From Gordonia lacunae (GTDB lineage: Bacteria > Actinomycetota > Actinomycetes > Mycobacteriales > Mycobacteriaceae): DNA of 64,000 bases. Below the pieces are notes generated by a model that did no database searches, was not told where the DNA came from, and saw only the letters and a program-made list of their open reading frames with translations. The translations under genes and the position numbers were made by a program. Shown piece after piece: positions 17,993-28,282 of the stretch. Every line of letters begins with the position of its first letter. Positions within the stretch are counted from its first letter, which is position 1. Where the stretch lies: NCBI RefSeq assembly GCF_002149015.1, contig NZ_NGFO01000008.1:82060-146059 (forward strand), given 5' to 3'.

Positions 17993-18204
17993 CGCTCGCC
18001 CCACCACACGGCGAGGAGGGCCAGTCCGCTCACCCAGGCGGTGACCTCGAGCGAGCCGACGAGCACGAGACTCACCAGCGCAACCGCCGCGGCGACCACG
18101 AGTGCGTGAACCTTGTGCGCGGGCCATGGCACGCCGAGGACGTCGACGGTGCGGGCTGCACGCGGCTCACGATGGCTGGAGTCGACATCGATCAGGGTCG
18201 TCAT
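17935..18204 (-). CDS. Small two-helix membrane protein (hypothetical)
   Basis: 89 residues. A hydrophilic N-terminus (MTTLIDVDSSHREPRAARTV) precedes two hydrophobic stretches, ALVVAAAVALVSLVLVG and VTAWVSGLALLAVWWG, so it is probably a hairpin membrane protein. The ATG at 18204 has a purine-rich GAGGGAGTGG about 8 bases upstream. The last 58 bases overlap the 3' end of the convergent propeller gene. I do not recognise the family. It is taken as a gene because of the ribosome binding site and the coherent membrane architecture. Confidence 0.6.
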   Translation of the reverse strand: MTTLIDVDSSHREPRAARTVDVLGVPWPAHKVHALVVAAAVALVSLVLVGSLEVTAWVSGLALLAVWWGERHLPGTAAVAPASNPPGIS

Positions 18205-18337
18205 CTCGAACCACTCCCTCACTGGCCGCGTGCACTGGACGTTGGCGTCGAGTGTAGCGGATGGCGAAGGAAAATGTTCGGGCACCCGAATCCTCGGTCA
18301 CGGCCACGGGAAGTCGCGCACCCAGGGCGCCCTCATC

Positions 18338-21300
18338 TCAGCTCAGACAACTGGGTCCGAGGAGTGCCTTGAGGTCGCCCATCAACGCCGAACTCGGCGC
18401 CACGCGCAGCGACTCGGTCAGTTTCAGCTGAGTCTGCCGCTTGTCGCTGACCAGGGTGACGTGCACGTCGGCCATGCCGGGGTGCCGGGTCAGCACCTGC
18501 TTGAGCGCGGCGACCCGATCCGGGGTGCACAGCCGGGCCGACAGCGTGAGGGCCACGGGCTTGGTCGCTCCGGCGGTCTCGAGGTCTGGCACCGCGAGGT
18601 CGTTCGCGCTGATCATCATGCTGTCGTCACGCAGGTTCACCCGCGCCTTGATCAGCACGATGTTGTCGGCGACGATGTCCATCCCGTACGCGGTGTAGGC
18701 CCGCGGGAAGAAGTAGACCTCGACACCACCGACCATGTCCTCCAGCGTGACCGCGGCCCACGGCTCACCCTTCTTGTTCACCCGGCGCGTCACCGACGAG
18801 ATGATGCCGCCGATCGTGATCTGGGCGCCGTCGGCGACGTTCCCCTCGAGCAGCGTCGAGATCGACGTGTCGGTGTGCGCGGCGATCGCGTGTTCGACGC
18901 CACTCAGTGGGTGGCCGGACACGTAGAGCCCCAACATCTCTCGTTCGATGGCGAGCTTGTGCTTGGTGTCCCATTCCTCCTCGGGGACCTTGACCGCGAA
19001 CACCTCGGCCATCGAGTCGTCGGCTCCGCCGGCGTCGCCGAAGAGGTCGAACTGCCCGATCGCCTCGGCCTTCTTGGTGCCGATGACCGATTCGACGGCC
19101 TCTCCGTGCACGAGGAACAGACCCTTGCGCGGGTGCCCGAGTGAGTCGAACGCCCCGGCCTTGATCAGCGACTCGGTGACCTTCTTGCTGCACGCGGTGA
19201 CGTCGATCTTGCCGAGGTAGTCGGAGAAGTTGGTGAACTTCCCCTTCTCCTCGCGCGCCGAGATGATCGACCCGACGACCCCGGACCCGACGTTGCGGAT
19301 CGCGGCCAGGCCGAATCGGATGTCCTTGCCGACCGCGGCGAAGTTCCGCTGCGATTCGTTGACGTCGGGCGGCAGCACGGTGATCCCGAGCTTGCGGCAG
19401 TCGGCCAGGTAGATCGCGGCCTTGTCCTTGTCGTCGCCGACCGAGGTCAGCAGACCGGCCATGTACTCGGCGGGATAGTTCGCCTTGAGGTAGGCGGTCC
19501 AGAAGGACACCAGTCCGTAGCCCGCGGCGTGCGACTTGTTGAACGCGTACCCGGCGAACGGCAGGACGGTGTCCCACAGCGCGGTGATCGCGGCCTGGGA
19601 GAAACCGTTGTTGCGCATTCCCTCCGCGAAGCCGTCGTAGGCCTCGTCGAGGATCTCCTTCTTCTTCTTGCCCATCGCGCGACGCAAGAGATCGGCCTGT
19701 CCGAGCGAATACCCGGCGACCTTCTGCGCGATCTGCATGATCTGCTCTTGGTAGACGATCAGGCCGTAGGTCTCCGACAGGATCTCCTTGAGCGGCTCCT
19801 CGAGCTCCGGATGGATCGGCCGGATGTCCTGCAGACCGTTCTTGCGCTTGGCGTAGTCGGTGTGGGCGTTCACACCCATCGGGCCCGGCCGGTACAGCGC
19901 GAGGACGGCGACGATGTCCTCGAACCCGGTGGGCTGCATCATCTTCAGGAGTTCACGCATGGCCGCGCCGTCGAGCTGGAACACACCGAGCGTGTCACCA
20001 CGGGCGAGCAACTCGTAGGTCTTGGGATCCTCGAGCGGCAAGGCGTCGAGGTCGAGGTCGATGCCCCGGTTCAGCTTGATGTTCTCTAGGGCGTCACCGA
20101 TGACGGTGAGGTTGCGCAGCCCGAGGAAGTCCATCTTGAGCAGACCGATGGCCTCACACGACGGATAGTCCCATCCGGTGATGATCGCGCCGTCCTGCGC
20201 GCGCTTCCACACCGGGATCGCGTCGGTCAGGGGCTCCGACGACATGATCACCGCGCAGGCGTGGACGCCGGCGTTGCGGATCAGCCCCTCGAGCCCGATC
20301 GCGGTGTCGTAGATCTTCTTGACGTCCGGGTCGGTCTCGATCAGGGTGCGGACCTCGGCGGCCTCGCCGAAGCGCTCGTGCTCGGGGTTGGTGATGCCCC
20401 AGACCGGGATGTCCTTGGCCATGATGGGCGGCGGGAGTGCCTTGGTGATGCGGTCGGCGATGGCGAAGCCCGGCTGACCGAACTGCACGCGCGCCGAGTC
20501 CTTGATCGCGGCCTTCGTCTTGATGGTTCCGAACGTGATGACCTGGGCCACCTTGTCGCTGCCCCACCGGTCGGTCGCGTACCGCACCATCTCGCCTCGA
20601 CGACGGTCGTCGAAGTCGATGTCGATGTCGGGCATCGACACACGCTCGGGGTTGAGGAATCGCTCGAAGAGCAGTCCGTGCGGGATCGGGTCGATGTTGG
20701 TGATGCCCAACGCCCAGGCCACGAGGGAGCCGGCCGCCGACCCACGGCCCGGGCCCACCCGGATGCCGACCTCGAGTGCGTGGCGGATGAGATCGCCCAC
20801 GACGAGGAAGTAGGCCGGGAACCCCATCTGGATGATGACGTCGAGTTCGTAGTTGGCGCGCTGCAGGTACTCCTCGGGTACCTCGGTGCCGGCGAACCGC
20901 CGCTCCGCGAGGCCCTTGGCGACCTCCTTGCGCAGGAACGTCTGCTGCGTCTCGCCGTCGGGCACCGGGAAGACCGGCATCCGGTCGCGGTGCGTGAAGA
21001 CCTCTTTGTAGGACTGGACGCGCTCGCCGATCTCGAGGGTGTTGTCGCACGCCCCGGGGACGATCGAATCCCACTGCTCGCGCATCTCGGCCGCGGACTT
21101 CAGGTAGTAGCCGTCACCGTCGAACTTGAACCGGGTCGGGTCGGAGAGGGTCTTGCCGGTCTGCACACACAGCAGCGCCTCGTGCGCGGCGGCGTGCTCC
21201 TTGGTGACGTAGTGACAGTCGTTGGTGACGATCGGCTCGATGCCCAGCTTGCGGCCGATCTCGAGCAGCCCGTCGCGCACGCGACGTTCGATCTCGAGGC

Positions 21301-21880
21301 CGTGCTCCATCAGCTCGAGATAGAAGTTGTCCTTGCCGAAGATCTCCTGCCACTTCGCCGCGGCCTCGAGAGCCTCGCGGTCGTGACCGAGCCGGAGTCG
21401 CGTCTGCACCTCACCGGACGGGCAGCCCGTCGTCGCGATGATGCCCTCGGCGTGCTCGGCGATCAGGTCCACGTCCATCCGCGACCACTTGCCGAGCTGT
21501 CCCTCGATCGACGCCAGGGACGACAGCTTGAACAGGTTGCGCAGACCGGTCGCGTTCTCGGCGACCATCGTCATGTGCGTGTACGCACCCGAGCCCGAGA
21601 CGTCGTCGCTCTTCTGCTCGCGGGTGCCCCACTGGATGCGTTTGGTGTCGAACCGCGAACCGGGCGCGATGTAGGCCTCGATACCGATGATCGGCTTGAT
21701 GTCGTTCTTGACCGCGGTGTTGTAGAACTCGCTGGCGCCGAACATGTTTCCGTGGTCGGTCATGCCGATCGCGGTCATCCCCAGACGTTTGGCCTCGGCG
21801 AACAACGGGGACACCTTCGCCGCACCGTCGAGCATGGAGTACTCGGTGTGGTTGTGCAGGTGTACAAACGAGTCCGTCAC
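18338..21880 (-). CDS. dnaE1: DNA polymerase III alpha subunit DnaE1
   Basis: Replicative polymerase, 1180 residues, the usual DnaE1 length. The N-terminal PHP domain starts with [18 protein letters not shown]. In mycobacterial DnaE1 this domain is the proofreading exonuclease. The polymerase active site shows [12 protein letters not shown], the C-family metal-binding aspartates. Later come [25 protein letters not shown] and a C-terminal OB-fold region ([12 protein letters not shown]). The GTG start at 21880 follows GAAGAGG. A 19-bp direct repeat lies just upstream. The other bacterial-type polymerase in this window is the separate dinB. Confidence 0.96.
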   Translation of the reverse strand: MTDSFVHLHNHTEYSMLDGAAKVSPLFAEAKRLGMTAIGMTDHGNMFGASEFYNTAVKNDIKPIIGIEAYIAPGSRFDTKRIQWGTREQKSDDVSGSGAYTHMTMVAENATGLRNLFKLSSLASIEGQLGKWSRMDVDLIAEHAEGIIATTGCPSGEVQTRLRLGHDREALEAAAKWQEIFGKDNFYLELMEHGLEIERRVRDGLLEIGRKLGIEPIVTNDCHYVTKEHAAAHEALLCVQTGKTLSDPTRFKFDGDGYYLKSAAEMREQWDSIVPGACDNTLEIGERVQSYKEVFTHRDRMPVFPVPDGETQQTFLRKEVAKGLAERRFAGTEVPEEYLQRANYELDVIIQMGFPAYFLVVGDLIRHALEVGIRVGPGRGSAAGSLVAWALGITNIDPIPHGLLFERFLNPERVSMPDIDIDFDDRRRGEMVRYATDRWGSDKVAQVITFGTIKTKAAIKDSARVQFGQPGFAIADRITKALPPPIMAKDIPVWGITNPEHERFGEAAEVRTLIETDPDVKKIYDTAIGLEGLIRNAGVHACAVIMSSEPLTDAIPVWKRAQDGAIITGWDYPSCEAIGLLKMDFLGLRNLTVIGDALENIKLNRGIDLDLDALPLEDPKTYELLARGDTLGVFQLDGAAMRELLKMMQPTGFEDIVAVLALYRPGPMGVNAHTDYAKRKNGLQDIRPIHPELEEPLKEILSETYGLIVYQEQIMQIAQKVAGYSLGQADLLRRAMGKKKKEILDEAYDGFAEGMRNNGFSQAAITALWDTVLPFAGYAFNKSHAAGYGLVSFWTAYLKANYPAEYMAGLLTSVGDDKDKAAIYLADCRKLGITVLPPDVNESQRNFAAVGKDIRFGLAAIRNVGSGVVGSIISAREEKGKFTNFSDYLGKIDVTACSKKVTESLIKAGAFDSLGHPRKGLFLVHGEAVESVIGTKKAEAIGQFDLFGDAGGADDSMAEVFAVKVPEEEWDTKHKLAIEREMLGLYVSGHPLSGVEHAIAAHTDTSISTLLEGNVADGAQITIGGIISSVTRRVNKKGEPWAAVTLEDMVGGVEVYFFPRAYTAYGMDIVADNIVLIKARVNLRDDSMMISANDLAVPDLETAGATKPVALTLSARLCTPDRVAALKQVLTRHPGMADVHVTLVSDKRQTQLKLTESLRVAPSSALMGDLKALLGPSCLS

Positions 21881-21901
21881 GGCGCCTCTTCTGTCCAGAT
21901 C

Positions 21902-21939
21902 AGTCGGTAGATGTCGGTTCAGTCGTCAGATGTCGGTTC
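21902..21939 (-). repeat. Two tandem 19-bp repeats upstream of dnaE1
   Basis: On the gene strand the units read GAACCGACATCTGACGACT and GAACCGACATCTACCGACT (2 mismatches). They end about 20 bases before the dnaE1 GTG. They do not form the TCGAAC-N4-GTTCGA palindrome of an actinobacterial SOS box. Could be a paired binding site for another regulator. Confidence 0.7.
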
Positions 21940-22110
21940 GATCGGTGTGCGTCGGCGCCCAGGAGAGCCCTCGAGGACGTTCGGCGTGCCGGGTCCGATT
22001 CCGGGTCCACTCTAGGCGCGTGGACCGACACCTCCGGGGTGCCACTCCGGGTCGTGACGCATGGGACAGCTGTGGTACCACGGCGGCGCAGGCCACCGGG
22101 TTCTCCGCGA

Positions 22111-23643
22111 TCACAGAGTTAGGAACACGACGACGATCGCGATCAGCAGCACCGCCGCGGTGATCGCCAGCAGGACGGGCAGCCGGTTCGACGGCGGGGG
22201 TATCGACCCGGCCGGATCGGCAGGGCTACGGGACGGCGGGCCGCTGCCCGCGATCGGCCGACCGGCGCGGCCCGGCGCGGCGCCGTCGGGTCGTAGGTGG
22301 TCGTTGCTCTGCCGAAAGGGGTTCGACGGCGGGTGCTGCCATACCGCCGGATCGGCGCCGGTCGCCGGCCGCGATCCCTCTCCCGGACGCACCGGCCGGC
22401 CCGGCTGCGACCCTCGAGCCGGTCGCGGCCCCTCATCCGGGCGTGGCGCGCGGGCCGGACCCCGATCGGGTGGCCTGCCCGCCTGCGCACCGCGCGCCGG
22501 TGCCGCACGCTGCGTGGCTTCCAGAGCCGGGTCGGGAGTCCCGGGGCGCCCGGGCCGGGCCGGGCGCGGATCCGCGGGGATCCGACCGGCGGCCGGGGGG
22601 TGCCCGGCGGGCGGCGGTGCCGGCCGGCCGGGTCGCATGGGCATCTCCGATGGCGGGCCCGGTACGGCGCGGCCGGCCCCGTGCGTGCCGGGTAACCTGC
22701 GGATCGTCTCCGCATCGAGGTCGGCGACAGACCTCGGGCGCACATTCCGCAGACTCGTCGCCAGGGCGTCGGCGAACTCCCGGCAACTGGCGAATCGGTC
22801 GCCGGGCGCCTTCGCCATCGCCCGGGTGACGACGGTGTCGGCCTCGGGCGAGAGTCCGGGTACGAGCTCGGACATCCGCGGCACCGGCTCTTTCAGATGC
22901 GCTCCGATGACCGCGCCGTTGTCGCGATCATCGAACGGCACGCGACCGGTGAGCAGGTGGAACGTGGTGGCCGCCAGCGAGTACTGATCGGTCCGGCCGT
23001 CGAGTCGACCGCCCGTCAACTGTTCGGGCGAGGCGTAGGACAGCGTGGCGAGGACCGTACCGACCGACGTGAGCGCCTCTGTCTCGTCGGACAGCTTGGC
23101 GACCCCGAAATCGGTCAGCAGAACCCGCCGCTCGTCGAATGACGAGTCCTCGTCGACCTCGGCGAGCAGGATGTTGGCGGGTTTCACGTCGCGGTGCAGC
23201 AGTCCGCGCCGGTTGGCGTGGTCGATCCCCCGCGCCACCTCCGACACGATGTGCACCACGCGCCGTGGGGCGAGCCGCCCTCGTGCGGCGAGTTCCCGTG
23301 CACAGTCGGTTCCCGGGACGTACTGCATGGCGATCCACAGCAGATCGGCCTCCGCGGGAGCCGAGGCCGAACCGGACGACCTCGACGCCACGGGCACGGC
23401 GGCGCGACCGCGATTGAACACGGTGACGATGTTGGGGTGGTCGAGTGTCGCCGCGACCTCGGCCTCGCGCAGGAACCGGCGACGGAAATTGCTGTCGGTG
23501 AGTCCGGCCGAGGCCTTGAGCACCTTCAGGGCGTCGTACCGCGGCAGTTCGGGATGCCGGGCGAGGAAGACCGCACCCATGCCGCCGCTGCCGAGTACCC
23601 GGTCGACGCGGTACCCGGCGACGAGGGTTCCCGGCTCGAGCAC
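22111..23643 (-). CDS. Ser/Thr protein kinase, PknA/B-like, without extracellular sensor
   Basis: 510 residues. Hanks-type kinase domain, residues 10-280: P-loop GSGGMGAVF, Lys40 in DALKVLK, catalytic HRDVKPANIL (150-159), metal-binding DFGVAK, and the SYASPEQL activation-loop end. A Pro/Arg/Gly-rich linker of about 200 residues follows, then one membrane helix (VLLAITAAVLLIAIVVVFL) that ends only two residues before the C-terminus. There is thus no PASTA, propeller or other outer domain, and the signal it senses must come from the linker, membrane or partner proteins. The GTG at 23643 is the start. It lies between dnaE1 and rluD with no obvious operon partner. Confidence 0.88.
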   Translation of the reverse strand: MLEPGTLVAGYRVDRVLGSGGMGAVFLARHPELPRYDALKVLKASAGLTDSNFRRRFLREAEVAATLDHPNIVTVFNRGRAAVPVASRSSGSASAPAEADLLWIAMQYVPGTDCARELAARGRLAPRRVVHIVSEVARGIDHANRRGLLHRDVKPANILLAEVDEDSSFDERRVLLTDFGVAKLSDETEALTSVGTVLATLSYASPEQLTGGRLDGRTDQYSLAATTFHLLTGRVPFDDRDNGAVIGAHLKEPVPRMSELVPGLSPEADTVVTRAMAKAPGDRFASCREFADALATSLRNVRPRSVADLDAETIRRLPGTHGAGRAVPGPPSEMPMRPGRPAPPPAGHPPAAGRIPADPRPARPGRPGTPDPALEATQRAAPARGAQAGRPPDRGPARAPRPDEGPRPARGSQPGRPVRPGEGSRPATGADPAVWQHPPSNPFRQSNDHLRPDGAAPGRAGRPIAGSGPPSRSPADPAGSIPPPSNRLPVLLAITAAVLLIAIVVVFLTL

Positions 23644-23775
23644 CCTCTCAATCTAGCGGGGTGTCTCGGCGATAGTCGACCGCTCTCCGGCGTTCGACCG
23701 GCGGATACCGGCCATCTGTTCTCGGGACACACCGCGCGGCGAGTTCGGCGGGCATGTCGCCCACGAGCGGCCGGA

Positions 23776-24702
23776 TCAGGTCGCCCGCAGGATGTCGAGC
23801 GCGTGCTGCAGGTCCTCGGGATAGGACGAGGTGAACTCCACCTGCCGACCGTCGGCGGGATGGGCGAACCCCAGCGAGCGCGCGTGCAGCCACTGGCGCT
23901 CGAGACCGAGCTTCTTCGCCAGGACCGGGTCGGCGCCGTACGTCGGATCACCGCAACACGGGTGATGCAGGGCCGAGAAGTGGACCCGGATCTGGTGCGT
24001 ACGACCGGTTTCGAGGTGCACGTCGAGCAGTGATGCTGCCGCGAACATCTCCAGGGTGTCGTAGTGGGTGACACTCGGTTTGCCGTTCGCGGTGACCGCG
24101 AACTTCCAGTCGTTGCCGCGGTGGCGGCCGATCGGCGCATCGATGGTCCCCGACGGCGGGTCGAGGTGCCCCTGGACCAGTGCGTGGTATCCCTTGTCGA
24201 CGGTCCGCTGTTTGAAGGCGCGCTTGAGCAGTGTGTACGCCCGCTCGGACACCGCGACCACCATGACTCCCGAGGTGCCGACGTCGAGCCGGTGGACGAT
24301 GCCCTGACGTTCATGCGCACCCGAGGTCGAGATCCGGAACCCGGCGGCGGCCAGCGCCCCGATGACCGTCGGGCCGCTCCAGCCGACGGACGGATGCGCG
24401 GCCACCCCCACCGGCTTGTCGACGACGACGATGTCGGAGTCGTGATAGATGACCTCGAGGTCCTCGACGGGCGTCGGCTCGACGCGCAGCGGTTCCTCGG
24501 GCTCGGGCAGGGTCACGTGCAGCATCGTGCCCGCGGCCAGCTTGTGGGACTTCCCCACCGCCACCCCGTCGACGACGACATCGCCGTCCTCGGCGAGGGT
24601 GGCGACGACGGTGCGCGACAGCCCGAGCATCCGCGAGACGCCGGCGTCCACGCGCATGCCGTCCAGGCCGTCGGGCACCGGCAGGAAACGCGACTCACGC
24701 AT
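23776..24702 (-). CDS. rluD: RluA/RluD-family 23S rRNA pseudouridine synthase
   Basis: 308 residues. An N-terminal S4-like RNA-binding domain ([31 protein letters not shown]) precedes the catalytic domain with [17 protein letters not shown] and the catalytic-Asp motif [28 protein letters not shown] and GDPTYG follow. It converts uridines of large-subunit rRNA helices to pseudouridine. The ATG at 24702 overlaps the end of lspA by 8 bases, so the two genes are coupled, the same pair found next to each other in M. tuberculosis. The exact target site is inferred only from family. Confidence 0.92.
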   Translation of the reverse strand: MRESRFLPVPDGLDGMRVDAGVSRMLGLSRTVVATLAEDGDVVVDGVAVGKSHKLAAGTMLHVTLPEPEEPLRVEPTPVEDLEVIYHDSDIVVVDKPVGVAAHPSVGWSGPTVIGALAAAGFRISTSGAHERQGIVHRLDVGTSGVMVVAVSERAYTLLKRAFKQRTVDKGYHALVQGHLDPPSGTIDAPIGRHRGNDWKFAVTANGKPSVTHYDTLEMFAAASLLDVHLETGRTHQIRVHFSALHHPCCGDPTYGADPVLAKKLGLERQWLHARSLGFAHPADGRQVEFTSSYPEDLQHALDILRAT

Positions 24703-25369
24703 GGGCACCGCCCTCGGTGCCCTCAGGGCCCGCGGTGTCGCGCTCGTCGCGCCGGTCACGCCGGGCGGCCCAGCCCGTCCGGGTGCCGTCGTAGTCGAAG
24801 CCGAGCGCCGACAGGACGACCAGCAGGATCGCGCCGCAGACGACGGCGGAGTCGGCGACGTTGAACACCGGCCACCATCCCACCGACACGAAGTCGACCA
24901 CGTGACCCTGAAGCGGTTGCGGTGCCCGGAAGATCCGGTCCATCAGATTCCCGATGGCCCCACCGAGTACGAGTGCCAGACCGGCCACCCACCACCAGGA
25001 CCGCAGGCGGCTGCTGTAGCGGATGATGACGAGGACCACCACCAGGGCGATGATCGAGAGCACCCAGGTGTATCCGGTCGCGAGCGAGAATGCCGCCCCG
25101 CTGTTGCGGATGAGACGCAGGGTCACGAAGTCGCCGATGATCTCCACCGGGCGTGCCGGATCCAGCGTGGCGACCGCGATCGTCTTCGTCAGCTGGTCGA
25201 GGCCCAGGATGACGAGTGCGACGCCGAGCACCGCGAGGGTGACCTTCGGGAGCCGGCCGCTGCGCTCGCGTACAGACGTGTCGGTGTCGTCGGGTCCGGT
25301 GTCGGCCCCCGGTTCGACACTTCCGTGCGGGTCCACGTGCTCTCGATCCGTCAGGGGTTGGTCATCCAC
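24695..25369 (-). CDS. lspA: Lipoprotein signal peptidase (signal peptidase II)
   Basis: Membrane aspartyl protease that cleaves the signal peptide of diacylglyceryl-prolipoproteins. About 224 residues from the GTG at 25369; a GTG at 25336 is possible. It has a hydrophilic Asp-rich N-terminal extension, then four membrane helices. The two catalytic aspartates are in [12 protein letters not shown] and FNVADSAV, with the conserved NSGAAFSLA before them. A charged C-terminal tail (RRDRRDERD) is present. The reading frame continues far upstream, but there it runs antisense to the divergent lipoprotein gene at 25410, so the start must be near 25369. Confidence 0.92.
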   Translation of the reverse strand: MDDQPLTDREHVDPHGSVEPGADTGPDDTDTSVRERSGRLPKVTLAVLGVALVILGLDQLTKTIAVATLDPARPVEIIGDFVTLRLIRNSGAAFSLATGYTWVLSIIALVVVLVIIRYSSRLRSWWWVAGLALVLGGAIGNLMDRIFRAPQPLQGHVVDFVSVGWWPVFNVADSAVVCGAILLVVLSALGFDYDGTRTGWAARRDRRDERDTAGPEGTEGGAHA

Positions 25370-25395
25370 AGCATCATTGTCCACGACCCGTCGAA

Positions 25396-25401
25396 TACCC
25401 T
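25396..25401 (+). promoter_or_regulatory. Putative -10 box of a leaderless lipoprotein transcript
   Basis: TACCCT (TANNNT type) ends 8 bases before the GTG at 25410, which has no Shine-Dalgarno sequence. This fits a leaderless mRNA and supports that start codon. The divergent lspA start is only about 40 bases away. Confidence 0.45.
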
Positions 25402-25409
25402 GGCTACCC

Positions 25410-26357
25410 GTGTCCCCGCATCCCCGCCGCCTCCGGTCCGTCGTCTCGTCGATCGCGGCGGCGACCGCGCTGTCGGTACTGGTCGCGGGATGCTCGTCGG
25501 ACGCCGACGAGACGCCCGGCGCCGCGGGACCGAGCACGTCGGCGGGCTGCAGCACCGGCTCGCCGTCTCGTGCTGCCGGTGCGGCGCCGGTCCCGATCGC
25601 ACCGGCGACGGTGACGATCGTCGACCCGGGCAACGGCGAACGCCGGGTGCCCACGACCGCACCGGATGTCGCGACCGCCCAGTCGGTGACCCTGGTGACG
25701 ACGTCGGAGGTCGCGTCACCGGGCAGCGCGGACGCCCAGACCGTCGAGATGCCCCTCACGGCACGCTTCGGCTGCACCGATCTCGCCGACCTCGAACTCG
25801 CCCTCGGCACGGTCACATCGCCCGACCCGGCACTGAACGAGGCGATGGCGGCGATGGCCGGCGCGACGGCCGGGCTCACCCTCGGTCCGGGATATGCGCC
25901 GGTGTCGCTGCGTATCGCGCCGCCGGAGCAGGCGGGAGGCGAGGCGCGTCTCGCGGTCGAGCAGGCGCTGGTGTCGGCGTTCAACACCGCGGTGGTCCTG
26001 CCGACCGAACCCGTCGCGGTCGGTGCGACGTGGCGCAGCGAACGGGTCATCGCGGCGGCGGCGACCGTCACCCAGACGATCGAGGCACGACTCACCTCCT
26101 GGGACGGCAACCGGCTGACCATTGACTACACGGCCGACGAGACGCCGGTGAACTCGGTGTTCGCGATCCCCGGCGGTGGTGACAGTCTCACCATCAGCCG
26201 CTACAGCTACGCCGGCGAGGGCACGGTCACCGTCGATCTGACCCGCGGGCTCCCGGTGTCCGGGAAGGCCACCTACCGCGGGGCCCGCGAACTCGTCGGC
26301 GCGGACCCGGGCCGTCCGCTGTTGCAGCAGACCGGCCTGTCCGTCACCTGGCGCTGA
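25410..26357 (+). CDS. Putative lipoprotein, unknown function
   Basis: 315 residues from GTG at 25410. A signal peptide ([23 protein letters not shown]) ends in the lipobox LVAGC, after which the mature protein has a short Ser/Asp linker. The body contains an N-terminal half with a CSTG...FGCTD Cys pair and a C-terminal half of beta-rich character ([36 protein letters not shown]) that resembles the DUF6263-like beta-sandwich lipoproteins of actinobacteria. That last assignment is tentative. Divergent from lspA, the enzyme that would process it, though this need not be functional. Followed by a strong terminator hairpin. Confidence 0.75.
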   Translation: MSPHPRRLRSVVSSIAAATALSVLVAGCSSDADETPGAAGPSTSAGCSTGSPSRAAGAAPVPIAPATVTIVDPGNGERRVPTTAPDVATAQSVTLVTTSEVASPGSADAQTVEMPLTARFGCTDLADLELALGTVTSPDPALNEAMAAMAGATAGLTLGPGYAPVSLRIAPPEQAGGEARLAVEQALVSAFNTAVVLPTEPVAVGATWRSERVIAAAATVTQTIEARLTSWDGNRLTIDYTADETPVNSVFAIPGGGDSLTISRYSYAGEGTVTVDLTRGLPVSGKATYRGARELVGADPGRPLLQQTGLSVTWR

Positions 26358-26364
26358 ACGCCGA

Positions 26365-26404
26365 CGGCCCCGGGTCGCCGACATCTGTCGGCGATCCGGG
26401 GCCG
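26365..26404. terminator. Terminator hairpin between two convergent lipoprotein genes
   Basis: Long inverted repeat CGGCCCCGG...CGCCGACA / TGTCGGCG...CCGGGGCCG with a 2-base internal mismatch on each side and a 2-base top. It sits 8 bases after the first lipoprotein stop and 80 bases from the convergent MTB12-like stop, so it can serve both. Confidence 0.75.
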
Positions 26405-26482
26405 CGGATCACGATGTGCGAGAGACGGGCCGAAAGGCGCCGTCGCAGACGCCACTCCACTCCGTGACGAGGCGGAGAGAGG

Positions 26483-27007
26483 TCAGCTCGCGGGGGCACA
26501 CATGGCGCTCTGGACCTGGTAGAGGCCGAGGAGGTTGCACACGGTCTCGTTCGACAGCTTCCAGCGTCCGTCGTCGTAGACGATGGTCGACTCGGCGTTG
26601 GTCGGCGGGTTGCCTGCGGTCTCGATCCGGACCTTGACGCGGGCCTTGTTGGGGCCGGCGCTGATCACCGGGTTGACGAGGACCCAGTCGACGTCGGAGT
26701 TCTCGGCTCGCGCCTTGACCAGCTCGTCGAAGATCGCCGGGTCCTTCTCCGAACCCTCGACGAGCTCCACCTTCTGGGCCCGCGGGATGTTCGGGTCGAC
26801 CGCCTTGTCGACCAGCTCGTTGAGGGCCGCGATCGACGGCGGGTTGCTGCCGTCGGTGATCTCGGAGCCGCCGCCGGCGGCTGCGGTGTCGGTGCTGGTG
26901 AGCGTCGGTGCGGGTGGTGCGTCGGCGTCGTCACCGCCACAGGCCGCGACGGTGGTCATCAACGCTGCCGCGATCATGGTCGCGCCCAGAAATTTCCGAT
27001 ACTTCAA
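26483..27007 (-). CDS. MTB12/CFP-2-like lipoprotein
   Basis: 174 residues. Lipoprotein signal (KYRKFLGATMIAAALMTTVAAC) with lipobox VAAC, then an acidic Thr-rich linker. The mature domain (ALNELVDKAVDPNIPRAQKV, LVEGSEKDPAIFDEL and a C-terminal DDGRWKLSNETVCNLL) matches the pattern of the low-molecular-weight antigen MTB12 of mycobacteria, a small cystatin-like/NTF2-like fold. The start is TTG at 27007, with GAGGGAG upstream. Two Cys near the C-terminus could form a disulphide. Function unknown in the family. Confidence 0.75.
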   Translation of the reverse strand: MKYRKFLGATMIAAALMTTVAACGGDDADAPPAPTLTSTDTAAAGGGSEITDGSNPPSIAALNELVDKAVDPNIPRAQKVELVEGSEKDPAIFDELVKARAENSDVDWVLVNPVISAGPNKARVKVRIETAGNPPTNAESTIVYDDGRWKLSNETVCNLLGLYQVQSAMCAPAS

Positions 27008-27240
27008 CGATCTCCCTCACTGTGTTCTCGGGTATGGGGTTGCGCCGGTGGGCGCTGCTCGTACCGCGATGCCGGAAGTGTCTGCCGGGTACGACCCGGC
27101 GACGGCCCACACCACTATGCCAAACGACGAGCGCTGCGGGTCCCCGGTATCGACGACAGGCACCGGCGATCCGGCCGTCCGACGGCGCCGAGCAGGCAAC
27201 GCTTGACGGGCCGCCCGGGTTCCGGTGAACCTTGGGCACC

Positions 27241-28224
27241 ATGACAGGCACCCCGCCCACCGGCACCCCCGCGATCGTGCTGATCAGCACCGGAGGCACC
27301 ATCGCAGCCCACCGCACCGCCGACGGCGCGGTACCCGCACTCGGTTCCGTCGAACTCCTGACCGCGGTCGGCACAACCGACACCGGTCCGGCGATCCGTA
27401 CCGTCGATCTGATGTCGGTGGACAGCTCGGCGATGACGGTCGCCGACCAGTTCGCAGTGGTCCGCGCGATCGCCGACGCGCTCGCCGACCCTGCGGTCCG
27501 CGGCGTGGTGGTCACGCATGGCACCGACACGATGGAGGAGACCGCCTTCCTCGCCGACCTGTATGCCACCGACGACCGGCCGGTGGTCTTCACCGGCGCC
27601 ATGCTGCCGTCGGACTCCCCGGAGGCCGATGGTCCGACGAACCTCGGCGCCGCGCTGGCCGCGGTCGTCGACCCGACCACCCGCGGTCGTGGCGTCCTCG
27701 TGGCCATGGGAGGTCGGCTGCTACCGGCGTGCGGTCTGTTCAAGGTGTCCACCACCGACCTCGCCGCCTTCGACACCGTGCAGGCCGGCGGTCCCGTGGA
27801 CCGCCCACCGCTCTCACACCGGGTGCTGACCGGGCCGGTGCCGATCGGACGGACGGCACGGGTCGACGCCTTCACCCTCTATCCGGGAGTGTCGCCGGGT
27901 CTGATCGCCGCGTCCGTCGCCCAGAACGCCGCGGGGTTGGTCCTGGCGGCCACCGGGGCGGGGAACACCCATCCGGACATCACCGCGGAGGTGGCACTCG
28001 CCGTGCAGCGCGGGGTCATCGTCGTCGTGACCAGCCGTGTCCCCTACGGCGAGGTGTCGGCGACCTACGGCGGGGGCGGCGGTGCCGTCGATCTGCGGCG
28101 GGCCGGCGCGATCGTGTCACCCTGGTTGCGCGCACCGCAGGCGCGGATGGCCCTGATCGCCCTGGTGACCGCCGGGCACGACCTCGATGTCATCACGGAT
28201 TTCTTTGTCGCCCACCACTCATGA
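27241..28224 (+). CDS. ansA: L-asparaginase
   Basis: Hydrolyses asparagine to aspartate and ammonia. 327 residues. The two catalytic threonine motifs of bacterial asparaginases are present: IVLISTGGTIAA at the N-terminus and VVTHGTDTMEETAFL at about residue 95. FTGAMLPSDSPEADGP and GAGNTHPDI follow. No signal peptide, so it is predicted to be cytoplasmic. The ATG at 27241 is preferred over a TTG three codons upstream. Same neighbourhood as ansA (Rv1538c) in M. tuberculosis, between lspA/rluD and dinX. Convergent with dinB. Confidence 0.92.
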   Translation: MTGTPPTGTPAIVLISTGGTIAAHRTADGAVPALGSVELLTAVGTTDTGPAIRTVDLMSVDSSAMTVADQFAVVRAIADALADPAVRGVVVTHGTDTMEETAFLADLYATDDRPVVFTGAMLPSDSPEADGPTNLGAALAAVVDPTTRGRGVLVAMGGRLLPACGLFKVSTTDLAAFDTVQAGGPVDRPPLSHRVLTGPVPIGRTARVDAFTLYPGVSPGLIAASVAQNAAGLVLAATGAGNTHPDITAEVALAVQRGVIVVVTSRVPYGEVSATYGGGGGAVDLRRAGAIVSPWLRAPQARMALIALVTAGHDLDVITDFFVAHHS

Positions 28225-28282
28225 GGGGTACCGCCGACATCGGCCGGCCGCGCGGGTGTCCCCCGCCGCCTGCCTCCGCGGG

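Noticed and set aside
20261..21910. Long plus-strand frame opposite dnaE1
   Set aside because: Antisense shadow of dnaE1; composition typical of complementary high-GC frames.
21881..22110. SOS (LexA) box upstream of dnaE1
   Set aside because: GATCGAACCGACATCTGA contains TCGAAC, but no GTTCGA half-site at the right distance.
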